Source: Patescibacteria group bacterium
GTDB lineage: Bacteria > Patescibacteriota > Minisyncoccia > Phycocordibacterales > PALSA-1337
Direction: 5' to 3'
Assembly: GCA_030917665.1 (NCBI GenBank)
Contig: JAUPUH010000047.1
Location: 1 to 9,620 of the forward strand
DNA length: 9,620 nt
Part shown: positions 1 to 5,862 of the stretch, in pieces
Numbering within the stretch: position 1 is the first letter of the stretch
Layout: every line of letters starts with the position of its first letter
Program-made: the position numbers and the translations under genes
Notes under the pieces: generated by a model
What the model saw: the letters and a program-made list of their open reading frames with translations, nothing else
Told to the model about the DNA's origin: nothing
Database searches by the model: none

Positions 1-1
1 C

Positions 2-592
2 GTGCGTTTTCTTCGTAGGGATCAGAAAGTGGAGCTGTCGAATCTCTCGATTCTTGATCTTGGTTGTGGAAATGCCAAGAACAGCTTCTATCTCTCTGAA
101 CAGGGTGTGAATAACAAAATTGTAGGTGTGGAAATCTCTGAAACAGCATTGAAACACGCAAAACAACTTGCGCCGAATGGAGAGTTTCTCAAGCAAAGCA
201 TCGGAACAGTACTTCCTTTCAGGGATTCTACTTTTGACATCGTCCTTGATGTTACTTCTTCCAATTCCCTTTCTGAATCAGAACGAGAAGTCTATTTAAA
301 AGAAATTCAACGGCTCTTGAAGCCTGGCGGTTATCTTTTTGTCCGCGCTCTTTGCAAAGATGGCGACAAGAATGCACAGAATATGCTCAAGGAGTTCCCT
401 GGCAAGGAAAAAGATACCTATATAATGCCTGACCTCGGGCTGACCGAACGAGTTTTTTCGAGAGAAAATCTAATTGAGACTTATTCTCATTTAGATGAAA
501 TGCTCTATTTAGACAAGGAGACACACTACACAAAATTCAACAACAAATCGTACAAGAGGAACTTTTGGGTTGGGTGTTGGAGGAAGAATTAA
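2..592 (+). CDS. Class I SAM-dependent methyltransferase (5'-truncated by window)
   Basis: A Rossmann-fold methyltransferase that would transfer the methyl group of S-adenosylmethionine to an unidentified substrate. In the visible 196 residues: motif I LDLGCGNA at 18-25 (glycine-rich SAM loop), VGVEIS at 41-46 with the acidic residue (E44) expected to hold the ribose of SAM, DIVLDV at about 79-84 (motif IV position) and LKPGGYLFV at 106-114 (typical post-motif strand). This is the Methyltransf_11/25 type common among small-molecule and protein methyltransferases. The frame is open to the window edge and motif I comes unusually early, so the true start is probably upstream; the GTG at position 2 is only the first possible codon. 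The C-terminal half (from about 120) is lineage-specific and gives no substrate hint. The TAA stop overlaps the stop of the convergent gene by 4 bp. Family call is firm, specificity unknown. Confidence 0.85.
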   Translation: MRFLRRDQKVELSNLSILDLGCGNAKNSFYLSEQGVNNKIVGVEISETALKHAKQLAPNGEFLKQSIGTVLPFRDSTFDIVLDVTSSNSLSESEREVYLKEIQRLLKPGGYLFVRALCKDGDKNAQNMLKEFPGKEKDTYIMPDLGLTERVFSRENLIETYSHLDEMLYLDKETHYTKFNNKSYKRNFWVGCWRKN

Positions 593-1419
593 GGATTAAG
601 TCGAAGAGATTGAATAACACTCATGTAGTCTTCTTCTGATTGAGTGTCCTTTTGTGCTGTTGACGTAATAGTTAAACTCTTTATTGTTTCAGAGCTTTCT
701 CCATTAAATAACTTAACATTTGTGGTTATTGGCACAGACAGTATCAAACCATTTTGACTTATTTTTGTGCCTCTCCAATCAGAAAAATATGCCTTAGTGT
801 TGTCTGCGAGATAATGAAAATTTCTTACTAAACCACTTTTATTTGATGAAGTAGCTTCATTAAAGCTCAGAACTGACTCGAACGGCCTTATATTTATAAA
901 ACTTCCACTCGTCAGATTCTCATTTGGCATAGATAAGTCAGTGGTTGTTAATTTATTCTCTTCTTCTTCATTCATCTGTGACAAGTAGATGGATTTTGAT
1001 GTTTCAATTTTCCAATTCTTAAGAAATTGATTTCTTTGCGACTCAATCTTTTCCAATTCAGGATTATTCTCCAAGCAGTTTCTGAATTCCTTAATGGGAT
1101 CAAAATCATTTCCATATTTTTCAACTAATTCAAGCACATTACACCCAACTGAATTTGCAAGTTCCATAACAAACAAAGAATCTTCAATCTTCTTACTCAT
1201 ACTTTCTGACACATGCCAGCCTTCTGGAATATCTATTTCATAGCCAAGTAAAGAGTTCTTGTACACTTCATCACGAGTCTTAGGGGAAAATATCGCAAGT
1301 AACATCAGCATAAACAGCAAAACAGTAACTACTAATATGATATTCCGAGCAAGGTATGATTTTTTTTGAACCGCTACAACTTGAGGTACTTGTTCAAAGT
1401 TTGGTACTTGGTTTTCCAT
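589..1419 (-). CDS. Membrane-anchored extracytoplasmic protein, unknown function
   Basis: I do not recognise a named family. Residues 1-25 are a polar, Gln/Val-rich cytoplasmic tail, 26-44 form a single hydrophobic transmembrane helix, and about 45-276 should lie outside. The outer domain begins with GYEIDIPEGW (59-68), the 'yGf.i.iPegW' opening of PsbP-like and related lipoprotein domains, and ends in a 'DYMSVIQSLRLNP' helix like the closing 'f..il.Sl' of the same proteins; I infer that fold only weakly. Two cysteines lie outside (C93, C115) and could form a disulfide. I chose ATG at 1419; an in-frame TTG two codons upstream (1425) would also work. Neither has a Shine-Dalgarno sequence. It starts 21 bp after the stop of the upstream secreted protein on the same strand, so the two are probably co-transcribed. 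Its stop overlaps that of the convergent methyltransferase gene (589-592) and no terminator hairpin is seen there. Confidence 0.75.
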   Translation of the reverse strand: MENQVPNFEQVPQVVAVQKKSYLARNIILVVTVLLFMLMLLAIFSPKTRDEVYKNSLLGYEIDIPEGWHVSESMSKKIEDSLFVMELANSVGCNVLELVEKYGNDFDPIKEFRNCLENNPELEKIESQRNQFLKNWKIETSKSIYLSQMNEEEENKLTTTDLSMPNENLTSGSFINIRPFESVLSFNEATSSNKSGLVRNFHYLADNTKAYFSDWRGTKISQNGLILSVPITTNVKLFNGESSETIKSLTITSTAQKDTQSEEDYMSVIQSLRLNP

Positions 1420-1440
1420 AATCAATGATTTAGTACAAGA

Positions 1441-3024
1441 TTAATTTGAAATAACTTTAAACGGCTGAGATTCTCCATAAATCTCTCTGCTATTTTGGTC
1501 AGTAACTCGTATTACCCACATTTCAGTATCACTTAATAATCCAGACGGGAGACTTTGATATGAATATGAACCAGTATTTGGCGCTGAGGAATAAATTCCA
1601 ATGAATGGCAGAGATCCGTTAGTGCTTTTTTTCCTTATCTCAAGCATTACTGATGTAGAAGGACTCTTACTCTTATCCCACCTGATTTCAAGTGGTGCAT
1701 AGACCTTATATGATGAAGCATTTGGACTTGTAACAATAATTTTTGATTGGGAGATATCTGTGCAAACGAGTTCTGGGGGACAGTAATCTTCCGTTTTTGG
1801 TTCGGGGTCTGGTTCTGCTGCTGCATCAAGAGGAATAATACTAAATGTAGAACTCTTTCCTATATTAACAATTTCTCCATTACCCTTAACTGCTTTTACT
1901 TTCACATAATATGCATTCTGTATTTTTTTAGCTTCAGACGCTGATTGGTTTGTAAATTGATGCACAAATGACCATAACACAAACGAATTATAGCTCGTCT
2001 GATTTTTAGATATTCCGCCACTAATTTCAATTTCTGAACCAGCAAGAGAATTTCCAAGAATTAAATCATAGTGATCAAAATCCTCCGTATACGCTGTCCA
2101 TTTTAATTTTAGTTGTTCGCCCCAATCATATGTACTTCCAGCAGACGGAGACTGGATACTTATCTGTGTATTTATTTTTTCACAAAGAATACCTTTTGGG
2201 CAAACTGCATCCTGTATCCTATCTGTACCGGTATTTGGATAACATTTATACCCCGATGGACACACGATAGCCTTAGGTACTTCTGGCTTTTCAATACAAA
2301 TCAAACCAATTGGACAACTTGCAACCTGGACTCGGGTCGTCTCTCCAGTCTGGCACTCATATCCTTGTGGGCATATAAGTGGCTTTGCTGCGATGGTAAA
2401 CGGTACATAATTAGTTTGATCGCCTTTTGAATTCTCAATGCTTAAGTTATAGGTTCCAGCCGGAATTTGTACCAAATCCATAACTGTAAACTTGATACTC
2501 TTACCATCACTTGATGTAACTCCGCGTACGCCTGTATCACGCGTGCTATTTCTCAAAGAAACGTCATTTGCAACGCTAACAGGAAAATTATTCCCATATA
2601 TGGTAACAACATCACCTGGAAAGGCTGTATTCTTCGAGAGTGAGACAATCGATGGTTTACCAACCTGAACAACTGAAGTCTTTGGGGCGGTATTAACTTT
2701 GCCAGGTACAACCGCTGGTGAAGACGGTACTGAAGATTTCAGCAAAGAATTGGAAACTTTGTCTACGGGTTGATCAGCCGCTTTGGTTGGCGCTACAGTC
2801 CTGATTTTTGTCCCTGGAGCAGCTGGTTTCAACTTGATTTCAGGAGTACTGTCTACAAAATCATTAACATAGAGGTCTTCACTTGTTTCCATCGTCTCTG
2901 TCTCAGCTGTAAACGACCAGTTGTTAAACCATGTTCCGGGATTCCACCATGCAGCCTGAGATATTGTTGGATTTATAAAAAAGCTAAGAGTTAGAAAGAA
3001 AACTGATATTAAAATTTTTTTCAT
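1441..3024 (-). CDS. Secreted IPT/TIG and Ig-like surface protein with CPxGxxC repeats
   Basis: A 527-residue exported protein, probably a cell-surface or adhesion protein. Layout: a Sec signal peptide at 1-24 (KK, hydrophobic core, likely cut SQA|A); an aromatic stretch WWNPGTWFNNW right after it; a Pro/Lys/Thr/Val-rich linker (about 40-120); an IPT/TIG immunoglobulin-like domain (about 123-212; PSIVSLS...FPGDVVTIYGNNF, ending VPFTIAA); a cysteine-repeat zone (216-283); an Ig-like domain (about 287-397) opening SPSAGSTYDWGEQLKLKW, reminiscent of the Kre9/Knh1 Ser-Thr-rich fold; a short DAAAEPDPEPK linker with one more cysteine pair (415-421); and a second similar Ig-like domain (about 428-527). 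No sortase signal, lipobox or C-terminal membrane helix is present, so the attachment mode is unknown. An extended -10 (TGTTACAAT) ends 6 nt before ATG. Family domains are clear; ligand and role are not. Confidence 0.85.
   Translation of the reverse strand: MKKILISVFFLTLSFFINPTISQAAWWNPGTWFNNWSFTAETETMETSEDLYVNDFVDSTPEIKLKPAAPGTKIRTVAPTKAADQPVDKVSNSLLKSSVPSSPAVVPGKVNTAPKTSVVQVGKPSIVSLSKNTAFPGDVVTIYGNNFPVSVANDVSLRNSTRDTGVRGVTSSDGKSIKFTVMDLVQIPAGTYNLSIENSKGDQTNYVPFTIAAKPLICPQGYECQTGETTRVQVASCPIGLICIEKPEVPKAIVCPSGYKCYPNTGTDRIQDAVCPKGILCEKINTQISIQSPSAGSTYDWGEQLKLKWTAYTEDFDHYDLILGNSLAGSEIEISGGISKNQTSYNSFVLWSFVHQFTNQSASEAKKIQNAYYVKVKAVKGNGEIVNIGKSSTFSIIPLDAAAEPDPEPKTEDYCPPELVCTDISQSKIIVTSPNASSYKVYAPLEIRWDKSKSPSTSVMLEIRKKSTNGSLPFIGIYSSAPNTGSYSYQSLPSGLLSDTEMWVIRVTDQNSREIYGESQPFKVISN
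2182..2373 (-). repeat. Internal tandem duplication encoding paired CPxGxxC motifs
   Basis: Within the surface protein, residues 218-243 and 255-281 are two copies of one unit: CPxGYxC, a TG-containing spacer with Arg-(Val/Ile)-Gln, then CPxGxxC. The four motifs begin at C218, C237, C255 and C275, each with its partner cysteine exactly six residues on. A fifth, degenerate pair (CPPELVC, 415-421) sits between the two Ig-like domains. These are the only ten cysteines in the protein, so five local disulfides are a natural inference. The copies have diverged at DNA level, so the duplication is old rather than recent. Confidence 0.8.
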
Positions 3025-3030
3025 ACTTGA

Positions 3031-3039
3031 ATTGTAACA
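3031..3039 (-). promoter_or_regulatory. Extended -10 promoter for the surface-protein operon
   Basis: On the minus strand TGT-TACAAT matches an extended -10 (TGnTATAAT, one mismatch in the hexamer) and ends 6 nt before the ATG at 3024. I see no convincing -35, which extended -10 promoters can dispense with. Transcription would begin at or about the start codon. Confidence 0.4.
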
Positions 3040-3113
3040 AGATTTTGTTTAAATACCCTGTTCGTTGTCCCCAGAGTCTTTTTAACTCGGTTTCCTCGAC
3101 AAATCCCCCATTT

Positions 3114-3124
3114 TATACTATAGT
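3114..3124 (+). promoter_or_regulatory. Putative -10 region of the S1 gene
   Basis: TATACT (3114-3119) or the overlapping TATAGT (3119-3124) could be the -10. A weak -35-like TTTCCT lies 17 bp upstream of TATACT (3091-3096). Transcription from here gives a leader of about 70 nt, unlike the other promoters in this window. The 9-mer TACTATAGT (3116-3124) recurs just before rpsU. Confidence 0.35.
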
Positions 3125-3139
3125 ACCCCCGTTACCAAC

Positions 3140-3149
3140 AGCACGTGCT
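3140..3149. promoter_or_regulatory. 10-bp perfect palindrome in the S1 leader
   Basis: AGCACGTGCT is self-complementary and lies about 52 bp before the S1 start, downstream of the putative -10. It could be an operator or part of a leader structure; nothing else supports either reading. Confidence 0.25.
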
Positions 3150-3201
3150 AAACCCGCAAATCATCATTATTAATTAAAAAGCGGACCACGGGCATATACA
3201 A

Positions 3202-4368
3202 ATGTTAAAAAAAATTAAGGATGCAGTAGTAGGTGAGAAGGTAGAGGCGACAGAAGAGGCGCCAAAGAAAGTTAAGAAGGAGAAGGTTGTGGTTGAGCCA
3301 AAGCTCGACACAGTCATGGACCGAATTGTCCATGAGTCAGCAACGCCAGCTCTCGTAGGAGACCTCGTTGAAGGACCAGTTATCAATATAGAAAAGTCAG
3401 CGGTATATATCGATCTTGCTCCATTCGGAACAGGTATCATTTTCGGCCGTGAATATCTCACAGCCCGAGATATCATCAAGAAGATCAATATCGGCGACGT
3501 TATCGCAGCCAAGGTTGTCGAGACAGACAATAAAGACGGCTACATCGAGCTCTCTCTCAAGGAGGCACGACAGGCCCTCATCTGGAGCGAAGCAGAGGCA
3601 GCTATCAATAACAAGACAACTCTTGAACTTCCCATCATCGAAGCAAACAAGGGGGGACTTATCATCCAGTGGCAAGGAATTTCAGGATTCCTTCCTGCAT
3701 CTCAACTCAAGACAGAACACTACCCTCGCGTAGCTGATGGAGACAAGGATAAGATTCTTGAAGAACTCAAGAAGCTCGTCGGAACAAAGATTTCAGTATC
3801 TATCATTTCTGCAATTCCAAAGGAAGGCAAGCTTATCTTCTCTGAGAAGAGCCCTGAGTCAAAGGACAAGGAGCGAATTATCGGAAAGTACAAGGTTGGC
3901 GACACGGTCGACGGAACAGTGACTGGCATCGTAGACTTCGGAGTATTCGTGAAGCTTGAGGACGGTCTAGAAGGACTCGTCCACATCTCAGAAATCGATT
4001 GGTCACTTGTCGAAGATCCTCGAGCCCTCTTTAAAGTAGGCCAGAAGATCAAGGTCAAGGTCATCGAAATCAAGGAAGGAAAGGTTTCACTTTCTCTCAA
4101 GGCCCTCAAGGAAAATCCTTGGGTTGAAGCTGGTAAGAAGTACAAGAAGGACCAGCAGGTCCAAGGTGTTGTCATCAAGTTCAACAAGCATGGCGCACTC
4201 GCTTCTATCGAGGAAGGCATTGCCGGACTCGTTCATATCTCTGAATTCGGTTCAGAGGAGAAGCTTCGAAAGAACCTCGAGCTTGGAAAGTCTTACGACT
4301 TCAAGATCACTCTCTTCGATATAAAGGAGCAGAAGATGGCGTTGTCATTTACAGGAGAGAAGAAGTAA
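3202..4368 (+). CDS. rpsA: 30S ribosomal protein S1 (four S1 domains)
   Basis: An RNA-binding protein of the small ribosomal subunit that helps mRNAs dock and unfold. After a charged Lys/Glu-rich tail (1-45) come four S1/OB-fold repeats at about 52-121, 139-216, 231-302 and 314-384. The third is the most canonical (KVGDTVDGTVTGIVDFGVFV, then GLEGLVHISEI and KVSLSLKAL); the fourth has GIAGLVHISEFG. Repeat 2 ends IFSEKSPE, matching the 'lSer.a' ending of S1 domain 2 and marking it as ribosomal S1 rather than another S1-domain protein. E. coli S1 has six repeats and 557 residues; four is usual in Gram-positive and reduced genomes. Codon use (ctc, aag, atc, gac) is more biased than in neighbouring genes, consistent with high expression. 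No Shine-Dalgarno precedes ATG. It stands alone: the surface-protein unit is divergent, and a terminator-like hairpin follows at 4453. Confidence 0.92.
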   Translation: MLKKIKDAVVGEKVEATEEAPKKVKKEKVVVEPKLDTVMDRIVHESATPALVGDLVEGPVINIEKSAVYIDLAPFGTGIIFGREYLTARDIIKKINIGDVIAAKVVETDNKDGYIELSLKEARQALIWSEAEAAINNKTTLELPIIEANKGGLIIQWQGISGFLPASQLKTEHYPRVADGDKDKILEELKKLVGTKISVSIISAIPKEGKLIFSEKSPESKDKERIIGKYKVGDTVDGTVTGIVDFGVFVKLEDGLEGLVHISEIDWSLVEDPRALFKVGQKIKVKVIEIKEGKVSLSLKALKENPWVEAGKKYKKDQQVQGVVIKFNKHGALASIEEGIAGLVHISEFGSEEKLRKNLELGKSYDFKITLFDIKEQKMALSFTGEKK

Positions 4369-4379
4369 TTGACTGTAGA

Positions 4380-4450
4380 AATCCCGGGTGATACCATAAT
4401 CATGTAATTGGCCGAAAGGCTTGCGAGCAATGAAAATTGCTCCCGGAATT
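4380..4450 (+). ncRNA. Possible structured RNA element 3' of the S1 gene
   Basis: Two adjacent hairpins carry GAAA (GNRA) tetraloops: GGCC/GGCT around 4414-4417 (three Watson-Crick pairs plus a G-U) and a perfect 7-bp GAGCAAT/ATTGCTC (4425-4431, 4436-4442). They are bracketed by CCGG at 4384-4387 and CCGG at 4443-4446, extendable with AAT/ATT beyond one mismatch, giving a three-way-junction shape. It sits between the S1 stop and a terminator (4453-4489), so it would be the 3' UTR of the S1 mRNA or a small RNA released from it. It does not match the conserved segments I know of RNase P RNA, tmRNA, SRP RNA or 6S RNA. The fold was judged by eye. Confidence 0.35.
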
Positions 4451-4452
4451 GG

Positions 4453-4489
4453 AAAAGATCATCGAATAAAATCGGTGATTTTTTCTTTT
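4453..4489 (+). terminator. Intrinsic terminator of the S1 transcript
   Basis: Left arm 4453-4464 (AAAAGATCATCG) pairs with right arm 4473-4484 through 12 bp, including two G-U pairs, around an 8-nt loop. A T-rich tract (TTTTTTCTTTT) overlaps the 3' arm and runs to 4489. The stem is A/T-rich, so efficiency may be modest. Confidence 0.6.
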
Positions 4490-4626
4490 AGCAAGAGGAG
4501 ATCGAATTGTTCGAGTTTGTTGACGAACGCCGGTTGTCCATTGGTCTTGAGACCCTTTACAGCTACCAACAAAGTTTCAAGGAAAGGTATCCAGCATAAA
4601 ACCCGATTGATGCAATCTTTCGGGTT
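4459..4626 (-). pseudogene. Possible gene remnant between S1 and pth (weak)
   Basis: A 55-codon minus-strand frame ends at TGA (4459-4461). It has no plausible ATG; a TTG would be the only start. Its translation is protein-like and uses the genome's preferred codons (stretches such as NGQPAFVNKLEQFDLLLL and KEKITDFIR). The same frame is open for 37 more codons after the TGA (FPIPGAIFIARKPFGQLHDY), running into the S1 3' end. I recognise no family. Because it covers two hairpins that look like real terminators, it may be chance or a decayed gene. Confidence 0.2.
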
Positions 4627-4629
4627 TTA
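4597..4629. terminator. Bidirectional terminator between S1 and pth
   Basis: TAAAACCCGA (4597-4606) and TCGGGTTTTA (4620-4629) are perfect 10-bp complements, with a further small GATTG/CAATC helix possible in the loop. The A/T flanks give T-tracts on both strands, so it can end pth transcription (the pth stop lies 14 bp away) and act as a second stop for S1 read-through. Confidence 0.7.
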
Positions 4630-4642
4630 ATTTATTCTACTC

Positions 4643-5227
4643 TTACCCCGCGTTATACACACTCATCGCTTTTTCCTTCCCTTCCTTCACAAGAACCTCG
4701 AGAGCTTCTGCAACTGTCTTCGCGGTCTTCTTCAAAACCTTCACTTCATCAACTTTAAATTTTCCGAGAATAAATTTTTCAATTTTCTCATCTCCATGAG
4801 GAACTTTTGCTGTTCCCTTCGCTGTCTCTGGAGCAACACCGATTCGGATTCGCAAAAATGCTTCTGTTTTTACTGCTTTGATGATTGATTCAACTCCATT
4901 ATGCCCCCCAGAACTTCTGTTAAAAGAAATTCTGATCTTTCCCATAGGCAAATTGAAATCGTCATAGATGACAACCAGTTTTTCTGCTGCCTTAATACTC
5001 TTCACGACTGTCGCGATTGATTTTCCAGAATTATTCATAAAGGTCTCTGGTGCAATCAATTTTATTTTCTCTTTCCCAATCTTCATTTCAGAAACGAGCG
5101 CATTATTCTTCTTTGAAAAAGAAAATTCATCATCAACAAGCGATTGAAGAATGATTCTCCCTGTATTATGACGAGTATTATCATATTCCTGTCCTGGATT
5201 TCCCAAACCTGCGATTATGTATGCCAT
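4643..5227 (-). CDS. pth: Peptidyl-tRNA hydrolase
   Basis: Cleaves the ester bond between peptide and tRNA in peptidyl-tRNAs dropped by ribosomes, freeing tRNA for reuse; a cytosolic monomer in known cases. The 194 residues match bacterial Pth throughout: GLGNPG (7-12) with N10, RHNTG (19-23) with the catalytic His20, TFMN (62-65; substrate-contacting Asn65), VIYDDFNLP (87 onward; Asp89 of the catalytic pair), SGGHNG (106-111; Asn110) and RIRIG (116-120). Numbering of N10/H20 equals that of E. coli. I chose ATG 5227 because the family starts with a few residues before GLGNPG; a longer TTG start (5263) would run past the inverted repeat and into the lepB promoter. The gene is divergent from lepB and lies alone. 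A 14-bp inverted repeat abuts the start codon and no Shine-Dalgarno is visible. The C-terminus is Lys-rich. Confidence 0.95.
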   Translation of the reverse strand: MAYIIAGLGNPGQEYDNTRHNTGRIILQSLVDDEFSFSKKNNALVSEMKIGKEKIKLIAPETFMNNSGKSIATVVKSIKAAEKLVVIYDDFNLPMGKIRISFNRSSGGHNGVESIIKAVKTEAFLRIRIGVAPETAKGTAKVPHGDEKIEKFILGKFKVDEVKVLKKTAKTVAEALEVLVKEGKEKAMSVYNAG

Positions 5228-5241
5228 GGCACTAGTGTGCC
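5228..5241. promoter_or_regulatory. Inverted repeat abutting the pth start codon
   Basis: GGCAC-TAGT-GTGCC is a perfect 5-bp inverted repeat with a 4-nt loop, ending one base before the pth ATG. As RNA it would form a small hairpin at the pth ribosome site; as DNA it could be an operator between the divergent pth and lepB genes. Confidence 0.3.
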
Positions 5242-5254
5242 ATACATATAAATC

Positions 5255-5283
5255 TTGTGTCAAACAGATATAGGCAGTACAAT
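5255..5283 (+). promoter_or_regulatory. lepB promoter (-35 TTGTGT, -10 TACAAT)
   Basis: TTGTGT at 5255-5260 and TACAAT at 5278-5283 are separated by exactly 17 bp, the optimal sigma-70 spacing. The -10 has one mismatch to TATAAT; the -35 keeps the TTG core. The -10 ends 7 nt before the lepB ATG (5291), so the predicted transcript has almost no leader. It would drive lepB and the HisRS-like gene. Confidence 0.6.
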
Positions 5284-5290
5284 TACTGCA

Positions 5291-5860
5291 ATGAATCCTG
5301 AAATTTCAAATCAGAAACCTCCACAAAAAGAAAATTTTGTGAAAGAAATCATAAAATTCACTTTGATTGCTCTTGCAATCGTCATCCCAATACGCGCCTA
5401 CGTTGCACAACCCTTCATTGTGAGCGGAGCATCGATGGATCCAACATTTTCAACAGGACAATACCTCATTGTTGACCAATTAAGCTACCGTTTTGAAGAT
5501 CCTCAGCGTGGAGAAATAATTATTTTCAAATATCCAAACGATATTGAGACTTTTTTCATAAAAAGAATCATCGGGCTTCCTGCAGAAACGATATCAGTTG
5601 ATAATGGAAAAATCACAATAATAAATACCGAAAATCCAGATGGCTTTGTGCTTGATGAAAGTTATATAACGAAGGATCACAAGACTTCAGACACATTTAC
5701 AATCACTCTTGGACATAACGAATATTTCGTTATGGGAGACAATCGTCCTCAAAGCTCTGATTCAAGAGCATGGGGTCCGCTTGAGGAAAAATATATTGTC
5801 GGGCGACCATTTGTCCGCCTTCTTCCTCTTTCAAAAATTTCAGTATTTCCCGGCAGATAG
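5291..5860 (+). CDS. lepB: Signal peptidase I
   Basis: Membrane serine protease that removes signal peptides from Sec/Tat-exported proteins. 189 residues: short cytoplasmic N-terminus, one transmembrane helix (about 19-39), then the extracytoplasmic catalytic domain. Box B SGASMDPT (45-52) carries the nucleophile Ser48; box D has the general-base lysine K81 in FFIKRIIGLP; box E is MGDNRPQSSDSR (148-159). This is the single-helix Gram-positive-like form. I chose ATG 5291 because it lies directly after a well-spaced promoter; the longer TTG start at 5255 would overlap the -35 element. The HisRS-like gene begins 2 bp after the TAG stop, suggesting translational coupling. The surface protein at 1441-3024, with its SQA|A site, is a plausible substrate. 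Confidence 0.95.
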   Translation: MNPEISNQKPPQKENFVKEIIKFTLIALAIVIPIRAYVAQPFIVSGASMDPTFSTGQYLIVDQLSYRFEDPQRGEIIIFKYPNDIETFFIKRIIGLPAETISVDNGKITIINTENPDGFVLDESYITKDHKTSDTFTITLGHNEYFVMGDNRPQSSDSRAWGPLEEKYIVGRPFVRLLPLSKISVFPGR

Positions 5861-5862
5861 CC

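Noticed and set aside
3720..4220. Long antisense open frame across the S1 gene
   Set aside because: Shadow of the strongly biased S1 codons; Ser/Pro/Thr-rich with no recognisable motif.
4505..4530. tRNA-like TTCGA (T-loop resemblance)
   Set aside because: No 5-bp stem flanks it, and no acceptor, D or anticodon arm can be drawn around it.
4421..4630. 69-codon plus-strand open frame in the S1-pth gap
   Set aside because: Ser/Arg/Cys-rich, no family resemblance, starts inside the tetraloop-hairpin region and runs through both terminator-like hairpins; most likely fortuitous.
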